Shown piece after piece: positions 54,070 to 64,000 of a DNA stretch of 64,000 nucleotides. The translations under genes were made by a program, and so were the position numbers. Source of the stretch: Panagrolaimus kolymaensis (lineage: Eukaryota > Nematoda > Chromadorea > Rhabditida > Panagrolaimidae); contig JAJQJQ010000014.1 in assembly GCA_028622995.1 (NCBI GenBank), forward strand, positions 3,906,001 through 3,970,000. Direction: 5' to 3'. The notes below the pieces were generated by a model. It worked only from the letters and a program-made list of their open reading frames with translations, had not been told where the DNA came from and ran no database searches. Each line of letters begins with the position of its first letter. Within the stretch, counting starts at the first letter, position 1.

Positions 54070-54390
54070 ACTTTTTGAATTTAAAAAAAAGTAAATCCTT
54101 AAAAAGAAAGGTCGCATAAACTGCAACAACACAACAACGCGTGTGCTATTTTTGCTTTTTTGATAAGTACTTTTCTTCTATTTGATATTGCACAATCGAT
54201 TTCATTTTTGAATCATGCTTCATTAAAAAAAGCAACTTTGATTTATTTGTTTGTTGTTTTGTTCTTTCCTTTTATGATTGTTGTTTTGAAGAAAAAAATA
54301 AACCTTTTTCAATAAAAAAAACAATATAAAAAAAGGTTAAAAAGTGCACTTTCTCTTCTTCTTTTTTTGCGCCGTCAGGAATCAATTCAT
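54070..54390. repeat. Duplicated upstream block, copy 2
   Basis: Homologous to 50085-50390 (see there). Here it lies directly in front of the small gene at 54441. Confidence 0.75.
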
Positions 54391-54440
54391 TTTTTTTGGT
54401 TGGGTTTCGTTTCAGCGTTTATTTTCGTAGAAATTTCGAA

Positions 54441-55109
54441 ATGGATGATTATCTAATTTATATAAATAAAATAGCTACTTATTTTCGTGATTGCGAAGAG
54501 AATGTAAAATCAAAAATTCAATCTAAAATGAAAACTCAAACTTTTGAGGATGTGTTTGCGTTGCAAACAATGTTGGGTCAGAGTTTTACTTTAATTTCGA
54601 AACATTTTTTTGGATCAATAAATTTATTTTTTGAATTTTAGAAAAATGTGCAGCAAATTCACATAACAATCAACAATTAAAAATGGATTTAGAAAAACGT
54701 GAAATTCCAGAAAAATTGAAAAAAGTTGTTGAAATTTTATCAAAAACTCATTCACACACATGGAACCTTGATGTATCCAAACAAGGAAGCTACACTTTTT
54801 TCCGTTGCATAAATGAAGAAAAAAAGTGGAAAAGCTTCATTGGAAAATTTGGAATTATGTCTTATGGAGTTTTAAAAGGTATTCTTTTGTTTGAAAAAGG
54901 TAATTTTTTGGAGATAAAACAAAACTCATTTTGAATTTTTTCGAATATAAAACATTTTTCGTGGTCTTGAAATTATTCAAAAGCCTCCAATTTACTAATG
55001 TTTTTATTTTTTAGATCTTCGTATTTATTTTATTACTCTCTTGGATATAATATTTATGTCATCTGCGACGACTGGTGCTATTCAATTTAGAGATTTTTGT
55101 GCGCGATGA
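54441..55109 (+). CDS. Small protein of unknown function
   Basis: ATG 54441 follows an acceptor (TTTTCGTAG|AAATTTCGAA), fitting a trans-splice or leader exon. Proposed exons 54441-about 54576, 54642-54880 and 55015-55109. The middle exon reads KMDLEKREIPEKLKKVVEILSK, HTWNLDVSKQGSYTFFRCINEEKKW. The last ends GAIQFRDFCAR. The first donor (GTCAGA) is weak, so the N-terminal connection is uncertain. Composition is hydrophilic with no signal peptide. No family recognised. Confidence 0.4.
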
Positions 55110-55658
55110 AAATATGGAGTTTATATGTGATTAGTGTTGCACATGGACGTTATATTTATAACTTGAAACTATTATTTTTTTATTCTATCATAATGATTTT
55201 TTATTTATCAACAAAATTTGATTTTTGAATAGTTTTTTTTATATTTTAAAAAACATACGCTACTTTCTCTCGAGTTTAATGTATGCCTCTTAAAAAAAAG
55301 AATAACAACGTTGGTGTAAATGTGATTTTCCTCAAACGACGCATGACATTTAATTTTATTTTAGCTTTACGGGTATTTATTAAACTGTGAGCGTTAATCC
55401 CCTTTAGTGTTTGAAAGTTTTTCTTCACATAAAATAATTTTTCTATACATAAAAATATGCCATTAAAAATTATTAGATTACTATTTTTTCTAACAAAAAA
55501 TAACGTGCATAGAATAATGAAATTAGGTAAAAACAACCAAACTCGTGGCATATCTTTTTTTTGAAAAGTTGAAAGGAAAAAGCTTAAAAAATAAAATAAA
55601 AATTCAGAATTTTATTTTAAAATTCTTTTTTTATTTTCTTAAATCATTAATTTTAAAA
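55110..55658. other. Intergenic
   Basis: AT-rich. No gene recognised. Confidence 0.4.
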
Positions 55659-56974
55659 ATGTCGCCTAAAACTCTCAAAAAAGTAGAACCATTCATTTGT
55701 TATATTCGAGGAATAAAATACGATTCCACTAATACTTATGGCGAACCAAATTTTGATAGCATTCGTTGTGCCTTTGCTAATGTGGCTTTGTTTTTAAGTA
55801 ATGAATTAAATTTTGGTTATTTTTGTTTATTTTTACTTTTAATTATAATAATTATTTCAATTTTTGGTAAAATTAAAGAAAATTATAAATGGTTTATTTT
55901 AAATCAAGCTATTTGGGATTTATTTATGTGTTTCGAATATATCGATAATAACAAAATAAAGAAAACCTTTTTTGGAAAACCATCATTTTGGGGCAAATAT
56001 GGAATGGAAAGATTTTTTCCTGAATGGTTTCCAATTGGAACTATTCTTGAAACTCAACCCTATGCTTCCTTGTTTTTGTTGTGTTTAACTCGATTTATAT
56101 GTTTATTTTTTATGAAATTTATGAAAAACTTACTCGCAAACGAAGAATTATATATTTTATTTTGAGTTTTAATTTCATCATTCTTTTTGTTCATATTGAT
56201 ACAATTCTTGATAAGCTTTGGATTGAAAGAAAAAATTATTTGGAAGAAATATGCAAAGAAAAAGCAGGAAAAAATTTAAAAAAATTGGGTAAATGTTTTC
56301 CATTTGGACATGCAATAGATTACAATGATTTTTTGCAATCATTTTTAAATATTTTATATTCAATTTTTAATATTCTTGTTCAAATTAAATCAATTATATT
56401 TTTTTCTTTATCCATCTTTTTTACACTTATGATAATTTTTAAAATTGCAAAGCAAGCAAAGTTTCAATTAAAACACAATCGAAAAGATTTTTTGAATTCT
56501 TTCCGAGTTTCCTCAGTTATGGCCCTTCAAACTTTTCTTTATTTATTTGTATTTATTATTTATTTAACTGCATCTTTGACTAATGTCCAAGGTTTATTTA
56601 ATGTAATTTTTTCATATTCTAATGAACTTCATGATATTTACGAAGAACGATATTATTGTTATGGGGATGCAGTGGCGTGTATAAAAATATTACTTCCAAA
56701 ATGGATGTATTCTGGAAATTTTGGTTTAACCGATTCCCGAATTTTACAAACCATAGTACAAATAAGAATTTTTATTGAATCATTCATTGTTTTATCCATT
56801 ATGACGGGATATCGAGAAGCAATATTTAAATTCATTAAATTTGTTTTTAAATCTACTTATAAACCTTTGGAAAAATATATTAAAAGTAAATCATCAGGGG
56901 TTTTCAGCACAGAAGTTACTTCACTTTCTTCAAATTCATCCATTCGTTCGTCTTTTTCAAATTCCAAACATTAA
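55659..56974 (+). pseudogene. Single-exon seven-transmembrane receptor with one frameshift
   Basis: Reading from ATG 55659 gives MSPKTLKKVEPFICYIRG, TM segments FGYFCLFLLLIIIIISIF and others, and a DRY-like TRFICLFF. It then runs out of frame at a T6 run near 56108. One extra T would restore EIYEKLTRKRRIIYFILSFNFII and the remaining TM segments through FIKFVFKSTYKPL, ending at 56974 with a Ser-rich tail. No intron is present, unlike the Srd-like genes. Seven helices, basic third loop and Ser-rich tail mark a nematode chemoreceptor of another family (not Srd-like; possibly Srw/Srt/Srv group). The single frameshift sits in a homopolymer, so it may be a base-calling error. If real, the gene is dead. 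Confidence 0.6.
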
Positions 56975-58449
56975 TTGATACTTTTTTAATATTTTTTTCT
57001 TTCTTTCTATGATTGCAACATTTTTTTAATGGTTGCATTTATGTTCATTTCTTGGTATGGTATCGTTATTTTAAATTAGATACCTTTTAAGTACAGACAA
57101 TAAAGGTAACGCGTTTACTCTTACTATGTTTTTTGTCCTTTAATTTCAAAATGGATTACCTAGAATACACCGAATGTGATATATGTCATTAAAGTTTTAA
57201 ACTGCTAAACTAATAAAAAAATTTGTCGCAGGAAAAAAAGTCCCTTAAAAATTGGTAAAGAAATGTTGTTAAAGCAAGTTTGCTTGTTTACAATCTGAAA
57301 ATATAGGAGAAAGGGCTGTTAATAACCACTATTTAAAAATAAACAAGCCTCGTCTTATTTTCTAAAATTTGTTTGTCATAATTTAAACCATTTTAAAAGC
57401 AGTATACAAATTATAAAAGGCTGAACTCTAAAGCTTATATTAAAAAAATAGATCAATAAATAAATAAATTAATAAACAAAACGCTTGAAAATAAATTAGC
57501 AGCTCTTCAGGCAAATAACATTCATTTATTACTGATTAATAAGTCCCGAGAGATATTTGTTTTTATTGAAAACAATAACAAAAAATAGAAAGCAACAACA
57601 ACAAAAAAAGCAAAATTCTTTGTAGGTTCCATTAATATTTTTATTATTTTTTTATGGCAGACCGCAATTTTCTTTATCTTGTTTTTTTTCGTCTTTGAAT
57701 ATTTAAGATTCTTTTTTTGTTTAATTTTTGTCTTTAATTTTTAAGAAAAGGTAAAAAATTAGTCTAAAACGAAAGGGTTGAAATTTAAAAACATTTCAAC
57801 ACAAAAAAGCTGGCGTTTAAATTTTTTTTCAAATATTTGGTTTTACAATTATCTTTAATGGACGAGCTAATTAATATTTGTCAAGCATTAAAAATTTTGT
57901 TCTAAGAATTTGTAATGGATTTGACAATAAAGAAATAATAAATAATTTTAAGAAATTTTCCCATAAATATGGAAAAATGAGAAAATTTATGGTTTAACAA
58001 ATTTTTGTTTGTGAAACTTTGGGGTATTTTTAATAAAAACAAGTCAACGTTTTTTTATTTCGCCACATAAAGTTGGTTTCCTATAATACAAAATCTTATT
58101 TACAATTTTTACAATTTCTTAAGTAATATTTTTGAATAAAAATAAAATCAAAAAAACGAAACAATAAAATTAAATTAAAAATTTTTTTATGCCTAAAATA
58201 AAAAACCCTTTAAGAAATGGTTTATGTATGATGCAGCAGACGAAGACTAATTTAGTTAGGATTTCTATGGTTTATTTTGCAAATACTATTTGCTGCGGTT
58301 CCGAAGAAATTTGAGTCATCATAAGTAAAAACAATATATAAAAAAGATAAGGTAAAATAAAAAGCTGTTTGTTAAAGTTTTTCCTCTTATTTTTTTTGCT
58401 ATTTTGAGCTCATTTCACACGTTTTGTCGTCGACCGGCAGAATAAAACT
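56975..58449. other. Intergenic
   Basis: AT-rich. Nothing recognised. Confidence 0.4.
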
Positions 58450-58860
58450 GCAAGAGTCCGTTCACGGTCAGATTCCATTTCCAAAATCATATTATTGGTG
58501 TGTAGAAATCTATAGAGGAGGATAAATTCGTCAGAGATAGGGCTACAAAACAACCCTAGTAAAAATCGGGGTACCATGCGTTAATAAAACATTTCAAGAA
58601 AAAACGCTACGAAATTATTAGCCAACCAAATATTTCAATCTTCTTTGATTTCTGGAATCGGTGTTCAGGAAAAAATTTTCTTGGAACGAAGCAAAATTTG
58701 CATATTTTATTTCGATAGCGGCATATAGCTATTTTTTGTTTGACGATAGCGGGAAATTTTTAGTGCATTCGAAAGCTGAGAATTTCTACTACAATATGTA
58801 GTCAAAAGATAATTCATAAATGGGACTTAAAAAAATAATTTCCTTCAGAAGAAAAGCAGG
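58450..58860. repeat. Foldback-like repeat, copy 2
   Basis: TAGAGGAGGATAAATTCGTCA (58512) and the AAAATTTGCATATTTTATTTCGATAGC to GCATTCGAAAGCTGAG section (58690-58785) match 9640-9945, the latter in inverted orientation. See copy 1. Confidence 0.55.
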
Positions 58861-59075
58861 TGGCGAAAATGCAAATTTTTGCCGCTTGGATACTCCATTT
58901 TTAAGGCACAAAAAAAATTAATAATTCATGTATTCAAAACAGTGGTTCTCACATTATTATAGAGCAGAATTAGTTCTTACAAATGAGCATTAACACTTTG
59001 ACAAACAGCAAAATAAATCGTTGTAAAAAACTTCATAAAAAAAAACGATACGATATTATTAGCCAACCCAATAGT
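58590..59075. repeat. Short direct repeat pair
   Basis: AAAACGCTACGAAATTATTAGCCAACC (58595-58625) and AAAACGATACGATATTATTAGCCAACC (59042-59070) are 450 bp apart. The second lies in a - strand frame (IGLANNIVSFFF) that looks like a membrane-protein relic. Confidence 0.5.
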
Positions 59076-59313
59076 TAAAGTACACCACGACAATAAACAA
59101 AATATGTAAAAAGAAAGAGAAGAAGTTCCATAAAAAAAGTCACGTAAAAATGATTTTTTTATTTTCATTGAAAGCTACGATTATTTTTTAATATTATTAT
59201 TTCAAAATTTTTCGGATATAAGGTTTATTTTATTCGAGTTAACACAAGTCAAAATTTTTGAGGTACATATAAAAATAAAAATTACAACCTTTGCCTTAGC
59301 CTATTTTCTTATT

Positions 59314-60809
59314 TTAAACATATAAATGTTCATCATTTTCATTTTCTTGAGGCTCAGTTGCTCCAATTGTTTTAGAAGCATCGATATGTGAAATATTTGT
59401 TGCTGCAACTTTAGAACCATTTTTACTTTCAACATTATAACCTCCAGATGTTGTAAAAACTTTAGCATTTTTAATATGTAAAATTTGTTTTATTCTTTGT
59501 CGATATGGTCCTATAATACACATAGCTGCTAAAGGGTTGATTACCGACATCCATGCAAGAAGAAAACAAGATCCAAGTGAAACATAATTATTTTCAAGAG
59601 TAAATAAACTCATCGTAACCAAAACACAAACAGGCAAATTTCCAGTAAGCAAAGGACCAATAGTCTAAAAAAGGCTTTTTATTTTATTATGCAAATTTTT
59701 TAAAAATTTTTTTGTTAAAAAAATAAACAATAAAATTTTAAACTTTTGAAAGGAAAAATTTTAGCATAAAAAAAAGAGATATTTGATGCTTACTTGAATG
59801 ATCAAAGTTCGTTGAAGTTGGTTATTTAACATTAAAGTTCGCTTTGACATTTGAGTTCTACTTTCTCTTAACTTTTTAGTAATTTTTAAACCAAAAAATA
59901 TTACACATCCATAACCAACCACGGATGAAGCTAATATCATCACAAATACAATAATTAAGCGAATGTCACTCTAAAAAATAAATTTTTATATTTTTTGACT
60001 TTTTGGAAAGGAGAGTCTCAATACGAAAATGGATAGAAAAATCTTACTGATGGAGTGGCAACAAAAACAATATCTTCTCCATATTCATCCAACCAAAATG
60101 GCGTCATTAAAGCTTGTTTATAATTTGTATATGCTTCAGGAATGGGTGGATAACACCATACTGCAGCAAAAAATAATAACATACTGTAACCAAAAATAGG
60201 CACATAAACTTGAATTAAATGTTTTGCAGTGATGGGAGTGTTTCTAAAAAAATAATTATTTTATTTTTCAATTTTTTTTATGACAAATACTTACTTGCAA
60301 AGAACGAGGTATCGAATATAAAAGGGAACAGGCATGGCGAGAATACTTAAAACTATGGTAGCTCCAAATGCGGGGATTATAATTCCAGCAAATTCATATC
60401 CAAGAATGCGCAATGGGCTTCCAATAATATTGTAATAAATGCCTTGAACAACAACCAATTGCTAAAAAAATATTTATGTAAATTTTAGAAACTTTTTAGA
60501 CTAAAAACTTTTATTTTTACAGTCAAATTAGACCAAAAATTTTGGTTCAGAAATATTAAATTTTCGCTTTAAGGATAAAAATCCTCTTTTTTTAAATTTA
60601 AAAATTACTGTACTTACCGGTTCAGCTAATAATATAACTAGAGCTAATAAAAAATCCAAAACACTATTTTGAAGTAACGTTCGACTAATTTGTTTCATAC
60701 TTGATTTATTTACAGTAAAAACCAAATAAATTAAAAATAAATTCAAAAAAATTCCACATGTCGTTGCAAAGATATCATTATACCGTACAATTTTAAGCAT
60801 CAACGTCAT
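59314..60809 (-). CDS. Srd-like serpentine chemoreceptor F (diverged)
   Basis: Exons 60809-60618, 60461-60295, 60243-60048, 59970-59794 and 59664-59314 encode 360 aa with the same five-exon layout and phases as receptors A, D and E. Motifs are diverged but alignable: NLFLIYLVFTVNK, LLQNSVLDFLLAL, VPFYIRYLVLCK, MTPFWLDEYGED, NNQLQRTLIIQ, INPLAAMCIIGPYRQ. The ATG at 60809 aligns with that of A and D; upstream in-frame Met codons are from non-coding sequence. The tail ends DEHLYV. Canonical splice sites and a clean frame suggest function. It is the most diverged member of the window, hence an older paralogue. Confidence 0.9.
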
Positions 60810-61940
60810 TTTTGGAACAAATGGTAAGTAGAGTTGAAAACTTGCGAGGAAAAAGTCTAAAAAAAAGTAAACAATTTTAATTATAAATTCCGACAACAAC
60901 AACGAAAATTAACAAAAAATAATATAAAACAAAATAAATTATAAAATTGTATCTTTATTATTTCAAACTTTTATAATTATAAAACAATTATAAAAAAAGA
61001 CTAAAAAATTTAAAAAAATTGATTCTCAGAATTTTTACACATACATATTTTTAAAGTTTGCAACAAAGTATAAAGTTCTTTTCAAAAACCTTTCTTCTTA
61101 AAATTGGCAGGAAACTTGGGTGTCAGAAAAAAGTCTTTTAAAAAACTTTAGTTTGTTTGGATTAAAAAGTACATACATGTTTTTCAAAATTCTCTGTAAT
61201 TAAAAAAAATAGAACAACAATTTTTTTTTTGAGAATTTTAATAATTTATTTGTAGTGATTAATCTAACTAACCGTTTCCAAGATTCTAAATGAATGACGT
61301 GTATTTATTGTAGTTATTCGATAGTCTTTTACGCCTTAAACTTTTAAATTCAAAGAAAAGTTTTTTTGGAGAAAAATACATTAAAGATCGTTCAAATGTG
61401 TCATAAAAAAGGTTAAAAGTTTTTTAAATATCAATTATAAAAAAATGGAAATTACTATTTAGCAGCTATCACACTTTTGATGTACGAAGATTGTGAAAGC
61501 AAATATTTAAAAAAAATTGTAAGATAACAAAAGCAAGCTTTCTTTTTTTATACTTTTTTTTTCTAGCTATGCTTCTCCATGGAATTATGTTACCACTACC
61601 GTAATCCCATTGTTCAGAGAGAATTAATCTTACATAGTACATATATTTATTTAAGCGCCTCTGTCTTAGACCTTTTTAATCAGGGATCAAATTTCTATGC
61701 TTTGTTTAAAATTGAATAGAATAAAATTTGGGATTAGTTGGATTTGGTCCAATTGAACGATTTAGTCCCATTCATTCTTCTTTTTTTTAAAGCTTTAGAT
61801 TACCTAAAAAAATATTTATTCAAGATCTTTTATTATTTTATTTTATGATAGGAAAAAAATAATAAAGAAAAGAAAAAACAACGAGGAAGCAGTAAAAAAA
61901 TTTTTTATGTGACTTTGAAAAGAAAATGTAAAAAAATGCC
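60810..61940. other. Intergenic
   Basis: Upstream region of receptor F. AT-rich, no gene recognised. Confidence 0.4.
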
Positions 61941-61975
61941 GATGGTAATGGGAGAAAATTGCTTAGAATTGCACT

Positions 61976-62167
61976 TTGTCAAAAAAAAAGATTACTTTCA
62001 TTGAAGAAAAAAAGGTATTAGAAAATTACAAAAATGCTTATGAAAAATATAAAGGTTTTTGGCTTAACAAAAATCCAAAACTATTAAAATCGGTGCGGCA
62101 GCGTCTGTTATTTTATAGTTGGATGGCCAAGAAAAATGCGAAACAAGCTAATTTTAGGGCTATATAA
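61976..62167 (+). other. Possible isolated exon
   Basis: Open frame reading EEKKVLENYKNAYEKYKGFW, KNPKLLKSVRQRLLFYSWMAKK with no ATG and no partner exon. Charged helical composition; origin unknown. Confidence 0.2.
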
Positions 62168-63440
62168 AATTTATTTTAATGAAAAAAAGCGAAATCACTT
62201 TGTATTTTTAACAAACTCTTAACGCAACTAAAGTACTCAAAAAAAAAATTAATGGTTGTAAAAAGAAAAGCCTCATCGACACATGAGAAAAAAAAAATAC
62301 ATTCATGTTATTTAGCCTACACAGTTTTTATATGTATGAAATAATTTCTATGTACCAATCAAAAGTTAGTAAATTTTATGAGAAATTATAATTATAATAT
62401 TAAAAAAAAAACCAAAAACAAAGAACAAAAATTTAAATTTAATATTAAAAACTTTATTAAACTTTGTTTATTTCTACTTTGCTCATAATTTTTCTATGAG
62501 TTTCCGTTGTCATTCATTTTACGAAGTTAATAGTATAGTATTGCGAAGCCATAAAATTAATAGATACATGCGAAAAATAAAAAAAAGATGTTTAATTTTA
62601 CGAAAACATACGACAGATTTTTGATCGACGATTTTTAATTTTTTTAGTTCATTTTAACAATTTTCTATTAAACAATAAACTATTTTTGAACTTTAAAAAA
62701 CATTTACAACTTCATTCTTTTTAATCCATCTAAAAAAAGTTTAAATTTAGATTTCTACCTTCGACCGTCAAACGTTCTAAGGCAATAAAATAGTTTTTGT
62801 CATCAACACAAAATCTTCTGGGACATATTTTTAATTAAGTGTTATTTATATTAAGAAAAATAATTTTAAAGAAAAAGAAACAATAAAACAATTTTTTTAT
62901 GATTTAAAAATGTTGTTTGAAAAACAAAAATATGTGAAAAAGTTTCGCAGAAATGATGCTTAATTTTTGGGTATTAAACCATAAAAAATCTTTTTTAAAA
63001 GAAGTAAACATTTTTACCATCGAAGCATCCATCGACTTTCTAACGTCAGCCATAAACATTCTGAAAAAATTAGCTCATGGAGCTCAAAAGAAAAAGAGGT
63101 GAGTTGTTGTTGAAAAATTTTATTTAGAAATTAACAAATACATATTTTATATTTTTATTTTATTTTTTTCCATTTTCGCACGAATATAAATTTATAACAT
63201 AAAAAAAAGTTGTTTTATAGTCAAAAAACAAAAAATGTGCTTTGTGATTAGTTTTGAGTATCGAACACTTTCCAGAAATCAAGCTAGGCGCTAACAAAAA
63301 AAGAATGCATCACGTTTTTGCCATGTTTTATTGGAACTTTTTTTATTATTTTAGGCAGGAATCCTTTCACTTTTTTTTTAATGAAAAATTTACTTTCATA
63401 TCAATAAAAAAGCTTAGCAGATGTCAAAAGAAAACAGGAA
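62168..63440. other. Intergenic
   Basis: No gene recognised, including no upstream exons for the receptor fragment that follows. Confidence 0.4.
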
Positions 63441-63449
63441 GAATAGAAA

Positions 63450-63787
63450 AATCTTGAGTAAACAACTCAATAAAGCTTTAACTATTCAAGTAAGCTTTTA
63501 ATGTGTTAATCCTCGTTTTACTATAATTCCCGCAAATTTCTTAGGCCATATGTCCTTTGATTATCGGAAATATCCCATTAGTATGTATAACTTTGGCTTG
63601 CATTTTTAATATTGATGATCAAAGAATAACTCAATGTTTATCATTTTTTCTTGGTTGGATTTCAGTTGTTCATCCTATTGCCGCGATAACAATTATCACT
63701 CCATATCGGCTAAGAGTAAAAGAAATTATCGGGCTGAATAAGAAAACTTCTTCGCAAATTATAATTATCCCAGCAACCAAAATATAA
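63450..63787 (+). pseudogene. Srd-like receptor fragment G (last exon and part of the previous one)
   Basis: The end of exon 4 (KILSKQLNKALTIQ, up to 63489), a canonical 55-bp intron (GTAAGC...TTCTTAG) and a complete last exon 63545-63787 (AICPLIIGNIPL, GWISVVHPIAAITIITPYRLR, short tail). Exons 1 to 3 are absent in the 3.4 kb upstream, so it is a 5'-truncated relic. The HPIAA in place of NPIAA sets it apart from the other copies. Confidence 0.8.
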
Positions 63788-64000
63788 ACAAAGAATGACT
63801 CAAAAACTATTATTATCGCAAATATATAATCTCTAAAAATTCATTAAGAAATTAAAATCCCTTGTAAATTCGTTAATTATTGTTACAAATACAAATTTAT
63901 ATTTATGGAATAAAAAATATAGTGGAAACTCATTTTTAAAATATTAGACGGTAGAATTTAAAAAAATTCGACTAATGCATTTTTTTAGTTTTAATTTATA
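63788..64000. other. Right-edge non-coding sequence
   Basis: 3' flank of fragment G. Nothing recognised. Confidence 0.4.

Noticed and set aside
58977..59168. 63-codon - strand membrane-like frame
   Set aside because: Too short, no homologue recognised; noted only as part of a direct repeat.
1..64000. CRISPR arrays, bacterial operons, prophage
   Set aside because: No spaced direct-repeat arrays; all genes have spliceosomal introns, so the DNA is eukaryotic.

Overview
The window is nuclear DNA of a nematode. It is roughly 70% AT or more, protein genes are split by short GT..AG introns (mostly 45-350 bp) with TTTTTAG/TTTCAG acceptors, and it carries nematode-type serpentine chemoreceptors, nematode F-box-like proteins and a canonical U1 snRNA. 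The Hsp70-like and F-box-like families hint at a panagrolaimid relative, but that is only an inference.

Layout. 1-1063: 3' half of a PP2C phosphatase (+). 2409-4487: core-1 beta-3-galactosyltransferase (T-synthase, +). 4726-5569: small histidine phosphatase (-). 6.2-18.3 kb: a birth-and-death cluster of Srd-like chemoreceptors (A and D intact, B damaged, C and two tails only fragments). It is interrupted by a GC-rich hAT-type MITE with a perfect 8-bp target duplication, a P2X7-C-terminal-like relic and half of a foldback MITE. 19.4-24.4 kb: ABHD17-like hydrolase and a small membrane protein (both -), then divergently an RG-rich eIF4B-like protein (+). 25.4-35.5 kb: an Hsp70-like gene (+) whose first intron holds a whole Helitron. 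The Helitron encodes, on the - strand, a 1749-aa Rep-helicase with 23-residue (STPR-like) repeats and an RPA-like single-strand binding protein. 35.8-38.4 kb: AT-hook/basic coiled-coil protein and an intact Srd-like receptor (both -). 40.0-41.6 kb: two related, partly broken Cys-rich genes (-). 42.5 kb: U1 snRNA (-). 43.3-47.8 kb: a GST/FAXC-like protein and a CYP (both -). 48.5-50.1 kb: a foldback MITE and a 5'-truncated DUF4139 gene (-). That gene encodes an 18-residue near copy of the histone H3 tail and is interrupted by a second hAT MITE. 51.9-54 kb: HAT-repeat pseudogene running in frame into an F-box-like gene. 54.4 kb: small unknown gene. 55.7-57 kb: frameshifted 7TM receptor. 59.3-60.8 kb: intact Srd-like receptor (-). 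63.4-63.8 kb: another receptor tail.

The Srd-like receptors share four intron positions and exon sizes (192, 167, about 196, about 174 nt, then a variable tail), so they descend from one gene. The housekeeping genes are ordinary. The most unusual points are the H3-tail mimic in the DUF4139 loop, the MITE in the same ORF that could in principle be spliced out in frame, the precise intron loss and acceptor mutation in receptor B, the intron-resident Helitron, and near-identical 3' sequences behind two unrelated genes.
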